Origin: Neoechinorhynchus agilis
Taxonomy: Eukaryota > Acanthocephala
Direction: 5' to 3'
DNA length: 64,000 nucleotides
Assembly (NCBI GenBank): GCA_051530055.1
Contig: CM121341.1
Location: 12,214,001 to 12,278,000 of the forward strand
Shown here: one piece after another, positions 1 through 10,236 of the stretch
How the letters are laid out: every line of letters begins with the position of its first letter
Position numbering within the stretch: position 1 is the first letter of the stretch
Made by a program: the position numbers and the translations under genes
The notes under the pieces: model-generated
What the model was told of the DNA's origin: nothing
Databases searched by the model: none
The model's input: the letters and a program-made list of their open reading frames with translations, nothing else

Positions 1-540
1 ACACGCTACGTCGCGGGTTCATAAACAACATGGCGTATACTTTTACTATTCAAATAGTCAAATATTGTCTCTTAGGATAAAGTACAGGTTTCGATCCTTG
101 GGAATTTCGGGTTAAGGTTTCCGATGACTATTTGCTTTGTTTGGAATTTAAAAGTCTGCTTTGGTTATTGACGCGATCTTCAAACCAATTAGTAATAAAT
201 ATATCTGTAATGAAGATCAACAGAAAAGTAATATCGATAATGAAAGTTACCTTTTTTCCCTACCCGGCTTATTAACTGTCGAAAATCGTCTTTATTTGTG
301 CAAACAATTAAAACATCGGAAAATATTGTCATTTCAGTAAAAAGAAGTGCAATGCGAAGTAAAGTTGCACTTATGAACTTGCAAAGTGAAATTAAAATCA
401 TTTAACTTATCATTTGATAATTCATTCGAATTGGAAGAGATTTTTCACTTAGTTGTGTACGTAATTCAAGTTTGTAAAAAGGATTCCTTCGCCCGCGGAT
501 AGCGAACTAATCGTTGTTATCTGCACGGAACATAAGAATG
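1..540. other. No recognisable gene
   Basis: Both strands were read. The longest open frame is about 70 codons on the minus strand (189-401). It is rich in hydrophobic, AT-derived residues and matches nothing I recognise. I see no convincing exon, RNA gene or mobile element here. Confidence 0.5.
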
Positions 541-1010
541 GCGGAGGCTAATTTTGAATTGGTCAAAGTATAGTTGAAGTTCCTATGTTTTTAATTTGCG
601 CAGTTTTTGATCGTGCCTCAATTCTAGAATACTGATTATACATCGTCGATTAAGCTCCTCCGAGCAATGTCAAACGATAATCCGTTTTATAAAGGTTAGA
701 TCGTGTTAATTAAGGGAGCCAACCATATTACTAGAAGTATTAAAAGTTACTAAGACGAAAGTTTCGAATTCCATGCAAATTATTGCGAACGCTGCTAAAA
801 ATGGTTTAAGCGACTTTATTTATGCATTATGATTGAAGGAAAAACTTCTGTACCTTTCCAAAGGATAAATGACGACGATTAAAGATCTCACAATTAGAAT
901 TTTTGAGACCCTACATTTTTGAAATTTAGCAAATTAATCACCACCTTAAATTGTTCCTAATAATTCTGAACTTTAAACTTAGTCCGTTGAGAAATAAGGT
1001 TACTAAACAA
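541..1010 (-). repeat. Old inverted copy of the 11.87-12.35 kb repeat
   Basis: Reverse-complementing this stretch gives a good match, with roughly 20% differences, to about 11,870-12,345. It also matches the equivalent blocks near 41.9-42.35 kb and 45.66-46.12 kb. Shared landmarks are the run reading aaaggttagatcgtgttaat and the run aagtattaaaagttactaag. Those three copies agree with each other much better, so this one is older or evolved separately. The repeat has no open frame of note and its class is unknown. Confidence 0.75.
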
Positions 1011-1746
1011 TGGGGGGGGTGATTTCGGAATAAAATATTCGAGATATTTGCCTTTAGAGGCTCTCTATTTTTATCTCGTAGTCTTTGGTGACTTGTTTTC
1101 TTCAAAATATATTAACTGCGACAGGTTTATCATCCGTGTTCGAAAAAGCTTTGACGCCGCAAACAATCAGCTGCTACAGATTATTCAATTCTTTTCGTTG
1201 CGCAGGATTTAACTTTACACTGCTTATAAAAAAGATTAAAATCGTTGTTCTGAAAGTTATTTTGAACTTCCAAGTAACCAAGAATGTACTCGTGATTGAT
1301 GCCGGCTCTTCAAGTTTGCGGCTAAGGCCACTTGCGCCAAACAAACAGCAATGTGGTACTAAAACGATATTTTAAGCCTTCAAACTGATCTACTGGATGT
1401 TTGATTCGATTCAGAAAAATCAATACCGAATTTTTTTTGTCCGTTCACAAGATATTCTTGAGATTTTCTGTGTATTGTCCGTTGCTGATCGATGAACGTG
1501 AAATTACAACGATTTAATTGGACAATATAATTATTTATTATCGCTGACCATTGATCAAATCTCAACAATATGTGACTACTCATATTTCTCTGTGTATACT
1601 CAAGCATTTTGTTTTACCAACGCCGTGAAGATAAATAACAATGAAAAATCAAGTGAACGCAAGTAATATTGTAAGCTGGAATGATCCGACTGTTCACTAA
1701 AGGAATGCTCAAATAAATCACAACAATTTGAGAAAACATATCTGAC
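1011..1746. other. Unassigned sequence, weak minus-strand ORF
   Basis: A 75-codon minus-strand frame (1,380-1,607) has a fairly normal amino-acid mix and could be a small or terminal exon. I do not recognise it and cannot place splice sites with confidence. The rest looks non-coding. The stretch ends where duplication copy A begins. Confidence 0.3.
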
Positions 1747-2219
1747 ATTTGCTGTGCTTTTAAGCTGTTCAATGCGAAAGTGTAAATTCTCTAATGAAGG
1801 GAACCTACAAATCCGGCAACTGTCCTCTTGGTGTATTTACTACCCTGTTTCTATTTATTTACTGAAGATTTTGGTTATATTACTAATCGAAGAAGATGAG
1901 GAAAACGAGCCACTGGACTCCGCTGATGCTCTACAAAAATATTACAAAAAATTTCGACTAATTTTGATTGTTTCGTTCGCTGATTGGATGCAGCTTTTAT
2001 CTGTTTTCCGTCTCACAGTAGTCCTAAATAATCAAAAAGCCCCTTGCCATTGATGACGACTCCTCAAACGTGCGTATTACTTCAATTCGAAATTTATTTT
2101 AATCAAAGTAACTCACGATAGCTCATTTTTTTCATGGTGCAAATAAAAACTGTAAGTAAATTCAAAATGTAATCCTGTTTGCTTTGTTCTCCAAGTGAAC
2201 AAGTCGAGGAAAATGAGCA

Positions 2220-2600
2220 ATAGAGAGAAATCAAATACTATGTATGCCGATGATCTTTCGGTTGTAATTAAGGAGGCAAATTATATACGAGCACGAGAGA
2301 AAATGTGGTGAGTTACAAATCGATACGGTATTTAAATGTTTAGCGGAGATCGATAACACCATTACTATATATCGCATTTGATATAAGTAAGGCATTCGAT
2401 ACCATTGATATTGATTTTGTTGTGAATATTTTAAGATTTTTTATTTTCCTGTTAATCTGATAGCTAGGGTAAATAATACATTAAAATCTAATCGTTTCTA
2501 CTTTTCGGATGATCCTTCTAGAACCATATTCTATCAGCAGAAAGAGGTACCACAAGGATCCCCTCTATCGCCCATCTTGTTTTGCATAGCCACTCAATAT
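2220..2600 (+). pseudogene. LINE-A reverse transcriptase fragments in permuted order (copy A)
   Basis: Three reverse-transcriptase motifs can be read on the plus strand in the wrong order. First comes a catalytic box (MYADDLSVVIKEANY) near 2,237. Then motif A (FDISKAFDTID) appears near 2,380, and then the motif B region (VPQGSPLSPILF) near 2,550. The intact order is A, B, then the catalytic box. The frames differ and stops intervene. It resembles the 3' half of a LINE-A copy that was broken and rejoined just upstream of the next ORF1. Confidence 0.6.
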
Positions 2601-2601
2601 A

Positions 2602-3777
2602 TTGTTAAAAACTGCAATGTTTGCAAATCGATTTAGATACGTTAGATTTCAAAAAATGTGTACGCAACAAGCTGTTGCGGTGGAGGGTGGCGAACGGCCA
2701 CCCAATGTTTTGAGAATTCCCGTGCCTCCGGACATTCGGAGTCAACTTCTCAGCAATCAAAATAGTAAGCATTTCGTGGACGTGCTTTCTAAAAGATGTC
2801 CCAATACGATAAGAATCGAAGCAAATCCAATACAACCCAGAGAAGAGCTACACAGACGTTATCTGGCTCCGTGGCTCAAATCCTTTAAGGATGATATCCA
2901 TCGTATTTCATCTATCAGCTATTTCGGATGAATATTGAAAATCAGGTTTATAGCAACGGATTTTATGAAGGCTTATCTGGCTTTCATCAAGAAAAACTGC
3001 AACTTTGCAGGTGTGACAATTTCGAACACAAGTTATGAATCAACCTTTATCGTTTCTGGGCTCTCTCCAGATATTGATGATGCAGATAAGATAGCGTTCG
3101 AGGAAAAATTCGGAGTCAAATTGCTCTTTTTGCTCAAGTCATCAAGAACGGGGAAGTTTATTCCCAAAGCTATTGTAAAAGCTGCGGTCGAACGGAGGGA
3201 CGCACTATGCACTGAGCGATCCTTCTTCCAATCCATGGAGGTTAAATTTACTTCAAACGAGATTTCGCGTTACGACGACTATTACTTTCCTCGGTGCAGT
3301 GGGTGTCAATGTTGGGGACATTGGGAGCAGAGGTGCCCGTCCAAGGTCACGCGATGCGCTTTTTGTGGCCAAGACCACCACAGTACCAAATGTGAGAAAA
3401 AGAAAAGCCACTGCTCAAACTGCGATCGAGATGGACATTGTGCGTTCTCAAAGAATTGTAAAGCATTTAAGGAATATGTTGTGTGGGCGAGACTGCTAGT
3501 ATCCAAGGTAAATAATTCATCCGACACTCGAGTTGCCCAGAATAGTTGGAATACGACAAAGGACAAACCCATAAGAGGATCTGCAACAACCAATACAACC
3601 AAAAAAACATACCCAAGGCAACAACTGGGTACATCCAAAGATGTTAATAATCTACGGACGACTTATGATGACACCTTGGAAAAGAAGTTTGCTGATTTCT
3701 CCGCTAAAATCCTCGACATGGTCGATCTACGAATCACCGCGGCCATTCAGGGTCTTGAGAGGAGACTGCCCAGTTAA
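2602..3777 (+). pseudogene. LINE-A ORF1 nucleic-acid-binding protein (copy A)
   Basis: This is the ORF1 protein of an APE-type non-LTR retrotransposon. Such proteins coat element RNA and act as nucleic-acid chaperones. The 391-codon frame is interrupted once by an in-frame TGA at 2,929-2,931. At this place the related LINE-B ORF1 has glycine, so GGA to TGA is the likely change. Three zinc-knuckle-like CCHC units occupy about residues 120-180 of the second part (CSGCQCWGHWEQRC, CAFCGQDHHSTKC, CSNCDRDGHCAFSKNC). The N-terminal half shares a GGERPP motif and a proline-rich start with LINE-B. The same TGA occurs in copy B, so it predates the duplication. Downstream lies the ORF2 endonuclease remnant. 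Confidence 0.75.
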
Positions 3778-3949
3778 ACGGTCTCATCGAAACTCTCTCG
3801 ACAAAATTCATAGATATTCAGATCGCGACCGGGGTAGCTCCAGCACCCTGCAAACGCAGTCGAGCACTGGTTTCAAGTAGCAACGGTGTAGACGATGTGG
3901 ATATGTACGAGGCCGAGGAGTTCGTGAGCAACATCATAAGCGACTGACG

Positions 3950-4465
3950 GGGTCCGCGCAGTGGAACGCAGGCGGGCTTCTGGGTATTCCTGGCCTTTTG
4001 TCTGAAGCACAGAGAAGTGATATTACTTTTGTGCAAGAAACTAAGTCGCTGTACTCTCTTAACAACCTCCCGAATGGTTTTAATATTTTATCTAGTGAAT
4101 ATTATTTATTTTGCACAAAACCCCTTTTAAACTACTCAAGGTTTATTATCCATTTTTAAAACTTGCCTCCAACCAACCCTGATTTCAGTTTACTTCCTCG
4201 GATTTGTCTTACGCTTTATTTTCAATACGTTTCTTGGGGAGGAAATTGCTCTTAGGTAATTTCTATATTAAACCTAGGAAAATACACCTCACTCGTAATA
4301 AAGATCTTATAAAAATGTTTTAGCATCCGGAATTGACTTTTGCTTCGGAGATTTCAACGACCCTTCTCACAAATGGATAAAGGCCATTTTACATTCGGAT
4401 AATACCCGTGACCTTATTGTTTCTGCGGATCACACGCTTACCGACGGCAGGTCTCATTCTTTTCT
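3950..4465 (+). pseudogene. LINE-A ORF2 endonuclease remnant (copy A)
   Basis: This matches the start of the ORF2 endonuclease at 16,660-17,180. Motifs still visible are QWNAGGLLGIPGLL near 3,958, VQETKS with the catalytic glutamate near 4,031, and CFGDFND near 4,340. Several small indels break the frame. At about 4,463 the sequence jumps straight to material matching 18,774, so the rest of the endonuclease and the whole reverse transcriptase are deleted. The junction has a few bases of shared sequence (cta-ag). Confidence 0.65.
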
Positions 4466-4699
4466 AAGGCGAGACGTGCCGCTCGTATTGGGCTTAGCGC
4501 CAAGATATGCAAAGTAATATGATGCTTTTGGGCTATTTCAGGCCTAGTTTTTTATTCCAGAGGAAGGCCTCCAGAACAAAACCTAAAATTCCGCTGTGTA
4601 TTCTTGAAAACCTGTCGAGACTACCCTTTGAGTGGATTTCCTCAGCAGACTGGACCAACAAATCCATGCAGTGGATCGGATTGTGACCTAAAATAAAAA

Positions 4700-5400
4700 A
4701 ACGGATACTTAACTATAGAATGTTGCTTTGGTTATTCAGCGACAGCGGTCGATCCATGGTTTGCCTTTGACGAATAATTTTTTTTAGATACGTTCGTGCA
4801 ATACTAAAACGCGCTCATTGCTCCGATCAACAGCGATGGATAATGCGTTGTTATCGTTGAGCGCTGCAGCGGAGGGTGGCAAACGGCCACCCACTTCTCT
4901 GAGAATTCGGGTGTCTCTGGAGGTCCGGAATAGTATTCTAGGGGATATGAAGCTATTTCCCAATGACAATAACTCCATGGATAAACCCAAACTTCTCGAA
5001 ATAAAATCAGTTGAAAAACCAACGGATCTTATCTACTTATCCCCTCCATTACAAAAATGGCCACATTCGTCTCGAACCCGATTCAAAATGTATCTCGTTT
5101 CATGGCTTCGTTCTTTCAACGATGATTGCCAGAGAATCATGAAAGTCACATACAAACCATGGAACAGAGAATGCAATTTCCTGTTCTCAACTCAACGGAA
5201 TTGTTGGTTGTGTACGCAAGAAGTGATCAGGACAAGCGAAGCAACATCCGAAAAACTCCAACCCGAGTTAATTGAGCCCACCCTTCCTATTTGGTAGCAC
5301 CATCGAAATCAATGGCCTTATACGATATCAATTACATCGAATCCAATACAACCGAGAGAGTCTATGCACAAATAATATCTCACTCCTTGGGCGAGATTGT
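4700..5400 (+). pseudogene. LINE-B ORF1, 5' part (copy A)
   Basis: This is the N-terminal half of an ORF1 related to LINE-A ORF1. It starts with MLRSTAMDNALLSLSAAAEG at 4,818 and carries the shared GGKRPPTSLRIRV motif. The frame shifts near 5,060 relative to the protein pattern. At about 5,397 the ORF1 stops inside the segment reading PWARLF in copy B and joins block W at its tctacaacg sequence. The zinc knuckles present in copy B are therefore absent. Copy B (19,124 onward) shows the undeleted layout. Confidence 0.6.
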
Positions 5401-5690
5401 TCGAGGATCTACAACGATTTCCAATACGAAATCACTTGGTTGACTCAGGTGTATCAGTACCACTATGCGCTCTATGGAGATCGGTATACCGACTATTTTA
5501 AAAAGTACCACTGGGTTCAATACTGGAACCACATAGCTTTGTGGGCCATGAGCAGAGGCATAACCGAGTAGCTGCCTCTGCTCATGAAGGTCGGCTAAAA
5601 TCGCAAACTGACCCCTATGTCATAGTCATTGCGATATTTTCAATAAAGTGTTATCTTTATTGCTTGATCGAATTCTTGTGTTACGCAAAC
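5398..5690. repeat. Block W, truncated copy (aromatic-rich ORF segment)
   Basis: This is one of four near-identical copies; the others lie near 13,840-14,300, 20,700-21,135 and 43,826-44,285. The plus frame gives a stretch extremely rich in Tyr, Trp, Phe and His (for example WLTQVYQYHYALYGDRYTDY) that ends at TAG 5,569-5,571. About 75 nt later comes AATAAAG-TGTTAT-CTTTATT, a 7-bp hairpin that includes a polyadenylation-like AATAAA. The opposite strand is also open. Which strand, if either, codes is undecided. Here the 5' part of the block is missing. Confidence 0.45.
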
Positions 5691-5829
5691 TATGTTCGAT
5701 GCGAAAATGACTATCAAGAATATTTATTGCTACCAATAATCCAATATAGAAGCAAATCGCGAGCATTATAATTGGGCCGATAATGTTGTGATTGCATGCA
5801 ATGCGTTCCCTTAAAAAAACTAGTACCAT
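5626..5829 (-). pseudogene. Type II membrane-protein exon, chimeric copy (copy A)
   Basis: The minus frame begins MVLVFLRERIACNHNIIGP and has one hydrophobic helix (about residues 19-41). It then joins, after SHFRIEH, to a segment (LRNTRIRSSNKDN) that in other copies lies beyond an intron-like spacer. The fuller exon is at 44,382-44,597. The join here reflects loss of about 190 bp between the two parts. The function is not recognised. Confidence 0.35.
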
Positions 5830-6028
5830 TCAGCAGATAGAATTTTCGGAATCTTATGGAGGCTGATATTTAAGAACATTGACTTGCGAGATAAATGAAA
5901 GTAATGTTTAATTTGAACATTTTATTTTGCGTTCACGAAATACAAAAACGTCCCCGCTAAAAATTATAATGTTCTTGCGGTTCACTGTTCTCTTTTTCAA
6001 TGCTCATAGTTGAGCGGTGAATCAATAA

Positions 6029-7424
6029 TTGTTCACGCCTCGCACGAATGATCATCGAGTCGATTTCCTAGGAACGTCGTATTGGGTGAAGCATTTCCAT
6101 TCATTGAATACCACTGCCCTTTTACTGTCGATATCCACAGAATCTCCAACAATGCAAATATTTTGGATTACCCTTTTCTATCATAAATTTTATCAATCAA
6201 AATTAGATTTTAAGGATCTTCAAGAGATTAATATTGTAAAGAAAATTTTTATTCCGAAAGCTAAAGGTGCCATTAGCAAGCCAAATCACATTAGAATCAT
6301 TGCCATTCAAAATCCTATAATATCCTGTGTAGAGAAAATAGTCAATAACTCTCTTCTGAATTTTTTATACTCGAAAACTAATCCCTCCATATTTTCACGG
6401 ATTTGTAGGCAAAAGAGGTGTGCACTCACTTTTAAATGACTTGAATAATCTTAATCTTCCAATACGCACAAATAAATTGTTAATCCAATTAGACCTAAAT
6501 AAGGCTTTCGATGCTTTGGGTAGGAATTTCCTTTACAAGGTTTTTGTTGAATTAAAGTTGCTTTTAAAGCTCATTCATAAGAGTCAACACCTTATTAAAT
6601 CCAAATCCTATTATTATGAGGTGGATCCTTCGTGCACTAGATTTTACTCTAAATTCGGAGTTCCTCAAGGCTCGCCTTTATCTCCCACCCTCTTTCTTAT
6701 TGTAACTATTTTTATATTCAAATCAATGAAGGGTGCTAGAAGCATACATCCACTAGTCCACGCGGATGATATTTTTTATTTTGTTCTGCTTGGCGTAGAA
6801 GGAATCTTCTGAATTCTATGTGTTTGTATCTTAATAAACTATCTACGTCTCTTAGAGAAGCCAATTTAATTATTAATGTAAATAAGACTTTTATAATACC
6901 ATTGACTAAATCCCGTCTTCCAAGACGATCCAAGTCAATCTTTTAAATTCTTCGCCCTTTTATAAAGGCGTTACAACTAAAATGCATACGCGACTATTAG
7001 GCATTAATTGCCCCTCGTCCGCTAACAGATTCTTTATAAATACTCATTTTAAATCTACTTTTAATAAAATTAAAGAGATCATTAAGAGGTATCGGCATGT
7101 TTCGCAGGACAAGGGTGTTCTCTACAACATTCTTAAAACTCTTATGGGAGGTCTGTCTTTTTCTTCGCTAGGGACCGTCCTCCTGAAATGAGGCATGATT
7201 TTTTCAATAAGTTTTATCCCCATCTTAACAACTGTAAGTTTGTTAGGATGAGTTCCTTTGTATATAGACTCAAATGTGACTTGCAAACATTCAAAGATAA
7301 CAATGATGAATTATGCAATAATATTACTAAACTTAAGACACAAGAAGTTACAATTTTTAATCAGCTAAGTAAAAATTTGCCTTCAAAATACTACCATAAA
7401 TATATTTTAGAGAAAAATAACTGA
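6029..7424 (+). pseudogene. LINE-B reverse transcriptase (copy A)
   Basis: These are non-LTR reverse-transcriptase remains in several frames: 6,029-6,439, 6,420-6,812, then 6,982-7,191 and 7,188-7,424. Motif A reads QLDLNKAFDAL, with the catalytic aspartate near 6,490. Motif B reads GVPQGSPLSPTLF near 6,658. The catalytic box reads HADDIFYF near 6,760, with His where most LINEs have Tyr or Phe. The end of the reading frame is KYILEKNN at 7,424. At least three frame changes separate the parts, so it is dead. Copy B (21,473-22,868) is nearly identical, and the same breaks are shared. Confidence 0.8.
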
Positions 7425-8164
7425 TGAACACTGATTGAGGGATTTGATCAATCCGACACTCGATCGGTGTTAATTATCAGTTTTGTTAATTGACAATACA
7501 ATTAAGGAAAAGAGTATCGATATTAAATCTTATAAAATTGAACTTGTATTGGGCCAGAAATAAATAAATGATAATTGCGCAGAGACACAAAGGTGTGCGC
7601 AATTACGACTAAATCTCAAGCGATTGTAGAAAAGGATTGTAATGGAGGTTCTTAAACAATGAATGATCGTAACCAGTATGAGTTAATAAATAAATAATTC
7701 GGTCGTTATTTTTTCGTTGAATAAAACGAACATCGTTGTCTACCCACTACAGCTATGACAACTTTTGATCAATTCATTAAAATCACCCTAAGTTTCCATA
7801 GCTTTTAAGGAACAGCGACTAATGGAACTTCCAAAATGAACATCTTTTCGATGTGGGCGTTTCGGTTAGAGTCGAGATGCGAAAAGAGCTATCCATCGGA
7901 ATATAATGTCAAATATCACTCCGTCAGAAGTATTCAAATGTAGATCAACACAAAAAGCAACGCGCTCTGTTTTCTAGTTGTACTCCATGCACCATGCGTG
8001 CAAATCGATTGGTGGACCTCTGACGTACTCGCCACACAAATATATTTGAAGTTTTAAAGGATGTTAATTATATAGATACGCTCAATTCCGATTGGGTTTT
8101 AGTTGAATGTCGAAAATCCACTAGAAAGTAAGTCCGTTAGCAATAAGGCCTCCAATTGTAGAGG
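7425..8164. other. LINE-B 3' region and flanking non-coding repeat
   Basis: There is no gene. The first 260 bases are the LINE-B 3' tail, shared with 22,869-23,133. At 7,675-7,700 the sequence ttaataaataaataattcg runs straight through where copy B carries the 2.8 kb RLE-1 element. The remainder matches 25,945-26,415. Confidence 0.7.
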
Positions 8165-8965
8165 AAATTATAGAACTGATTAACTCTTCGCTGTTACACT
8201 CGCGTATCAATAAGGCAAATTATTTTCGAATAAAAGAAAACAAATTGCTTGCAATCCAATGATTTAAGATTCTGTTCAAGATGTGAGTTATGCCGGGACG
8301 AAGTCAAGTAGAGATATGTGTGGAAATATTACTGAATTCACCAATAATGATAATATGTTCAAGACCAAGAGAGTGCAGATTTTCTACTTGTGAATCGATC
8401 TCCTGTGATGCCATCTGTAGATTGGCTGAGAGAGGACGATAGATACCGATAAATGTAAAATTTCGGCTGCCTGAGCGAAGTTTGAGAGAGAGCGTTGTGT
8501 GGATGTATTCTAAATATGGTGATTGGCAAGGAACTGAGGAGGAGCTCTCCGCAGGGAATGAAAATAGAGACTCCACCTCCTGTGTCATCGTCTTTGTACG
8601 TGTGTAAGGAAGTGTAGCCAAGAATTAAGGAGATGCCGGAATTGGAGGAGTGCAGCCATGTTTCCACAATTAACAAAAAGTCTGCGTTTGCAAAAGAGGC
8701 AAATGGCAAAACAGGATCTAGTTTAGGTAAAATACTTCTTTTGTTAGTGAAACGAACGGAGGAAAATGGTCGCTTGAAGGAACTTGAAAGGGGATGCAGT
8801 TTGCGAGAGTTGGCTGGTGGAAGAGTTCGATGGATACGTTTCTGAGCGGCTCTTGAGTTCCCGGTAATGTTTGATTCTGCTAACGTACGGCAAAGATTTT
8901 CGGAGGTATCCAAAAATTTACAGATGAATTCCGAAGGTATTTTTTGGCTGGTCTTAAGTAGATAT
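8165..8965 (-). pseudogene. Fragment of another LINE endonuclease
   Basis: The minus strand shows an apurinic-type endonuclease domain. NADFLLIVETWLHSSNSG carries the catalytic glutamate in ETWL, and DDDTGGGVSIFIP gives the GGGV motif. In another frame, NFTFIGIYRPL and HIIIIGEFSN correspond to the usual IYRPP and GDFN boxes, with Glu in place of the Asp. A serine/arginine-rich upstream part (to about 8,913) precedes it. Copy B has no such sequence at the matching site (about 26,415-26,425), so this is an insertion private to copy A, or a loss from copy B. It is frameshifted and truncated. Its family is CR1/Jockey-like at best. Confidence 0.7.
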
Positions 8966-10233
8966 CAGGAGAGAGAAGATTTGGCAAAATATTTGCAATA
9001 AAAGAAGAAAACCAAATGCTAATAATCGCATGACTTGGTCGCTATGACAACTTTTGATCAATTTAATAAAATCAACCTTAGCTTTGAAAGTTTGGAAGAA
9101 GAAGCGACAAGTATAACTGCCCAAATTAATGCCTTTTCGGCGTGGTCGTCTTGGTTAAAACCGTGACGCGAAATGAGCGATTGCTGAAAAACATTGCCGA
9201 ATGTCGCTCCGTCAGAAGTATTCAAATATATTTCAAGTTTTCAACTACACTAATTTAAAGCAGCTAACAATTGACTCCTACAGGTTTTAGTTCATTAGCG
9301 AATAACGAATCAGAGGAGATCGAAATCGTGATTGGAAGTTTTGAGTTTTATTAGGTAAGAAAATGAGCGTTACTACTTCTCAAATATCTCTAAATTATAT
9401 TATTTGCAAAGCAAATACATAACAATTTTAATGCTTTTAGTGCAAACCAAATGTTCGTCGAAGTATTCTCCTAAACATAGGATTTCTTGGGATGCCGTAA
9501 ATGTGGTACACCCCCATTACATCGTTGGGTTATAGAAGGATTTCTCGGGATGCTGTAGTCTTTGTACAACCCAATCCTCAGTTGAAGGATTCTTTAAAAC
9601 GAAGGATTTCTTGGGGCTTGAACGGTTAAATCGAACCTCGGATGCTATGCAAGCCTCTATTCAAAATGTCCACGCTAATTCGGAAAAGGGCGTAGACTCC
9701 ATCTCGGACGTCACCGCAGGAAAATTTTATTTCTGACTAAAATTAAAAACAATTTCAGGTTTGAAACAATGGAGTCTGATTTTAACTATTCGGCAGCATA
9801 AATCTCCTAACTACTCAAAGAGATCATTGATAACACTAAATTTTCAACGATACAGAATTCCTCGAAAAGAAAATTAGTTGAAAAACGACGCATCCATTAA
9901 TTTCCAAAAGAACACTCACGATCGTTGAGGCGCTAATACACTTCCACAATTCTTTGGGACGAATGTAAAAATCAACCACCACCTCCGTAACCGCTCGATT
10001 CATCGGTCACAAAAAAAGAGCGATGCGAAAAACGTAAATGCAGCGATGTAAAGCAAACGACGACTTGGAAGGCAAAAAAACGACAGAATTACAACTTTTT
10101 TTTGTTAATTTGGCGCGCGTTCAAATTTTTATCGTCATCTTTAATCGAAAAAATAAATTTGTGAAAAGTACTCATGTAATGTGCTTGGTCAGAGTGTTTT
10201 AAAATTAACATCAATTTTATTCTTTTCAAAAGT
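8966..10233. other. Non-coding repeat with short direct repeats
   Basis: No gene is seen. Between about 9,476 and 9,640 there are three imperfect copies of a roughly 60-70 bp unit beginning aggatttcttgggatgc and containing gtacaaccc-like sequence. The whole stretch matches 26,425-27,679 at very high identity. Confidence 0.6.
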
Positions 10234-10236
10234 GTC

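Larger units (their letters stand above)
1747..10233 (+). repeat. Large direct segmental duplication, copy A
   Basis: This block matches 14,457-27,679 almost base for base over long runs. The pieces pair as follows: 1,747-4,463 with 14,457-17,180; 4,464-5,397 with 18,774-19,718; 5,398-7,683 with 20,852-23,133; 7,684-8,160 with 25,945-26,415; and 8,965-10,233 with 26,425-27,679. Relative to copy B it lacks the LINE-A reverse transcriptase, the 3' part of LINE-B ORF1 and all of RLE-1. It carries an extra 0.8 kb LINE endonuclease fragment. The high identity means the duplication is recent. Confidence 0.85.

Noticed and set aside
3033-3638. Several minus-strand ORFs over LINE-A ORF1, and equivalents at 15,743-16,348
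   Set aside because: They are antisense shadows of the zinc-knuckle protein, which has recognisable CCHC motifs on the plus strand.
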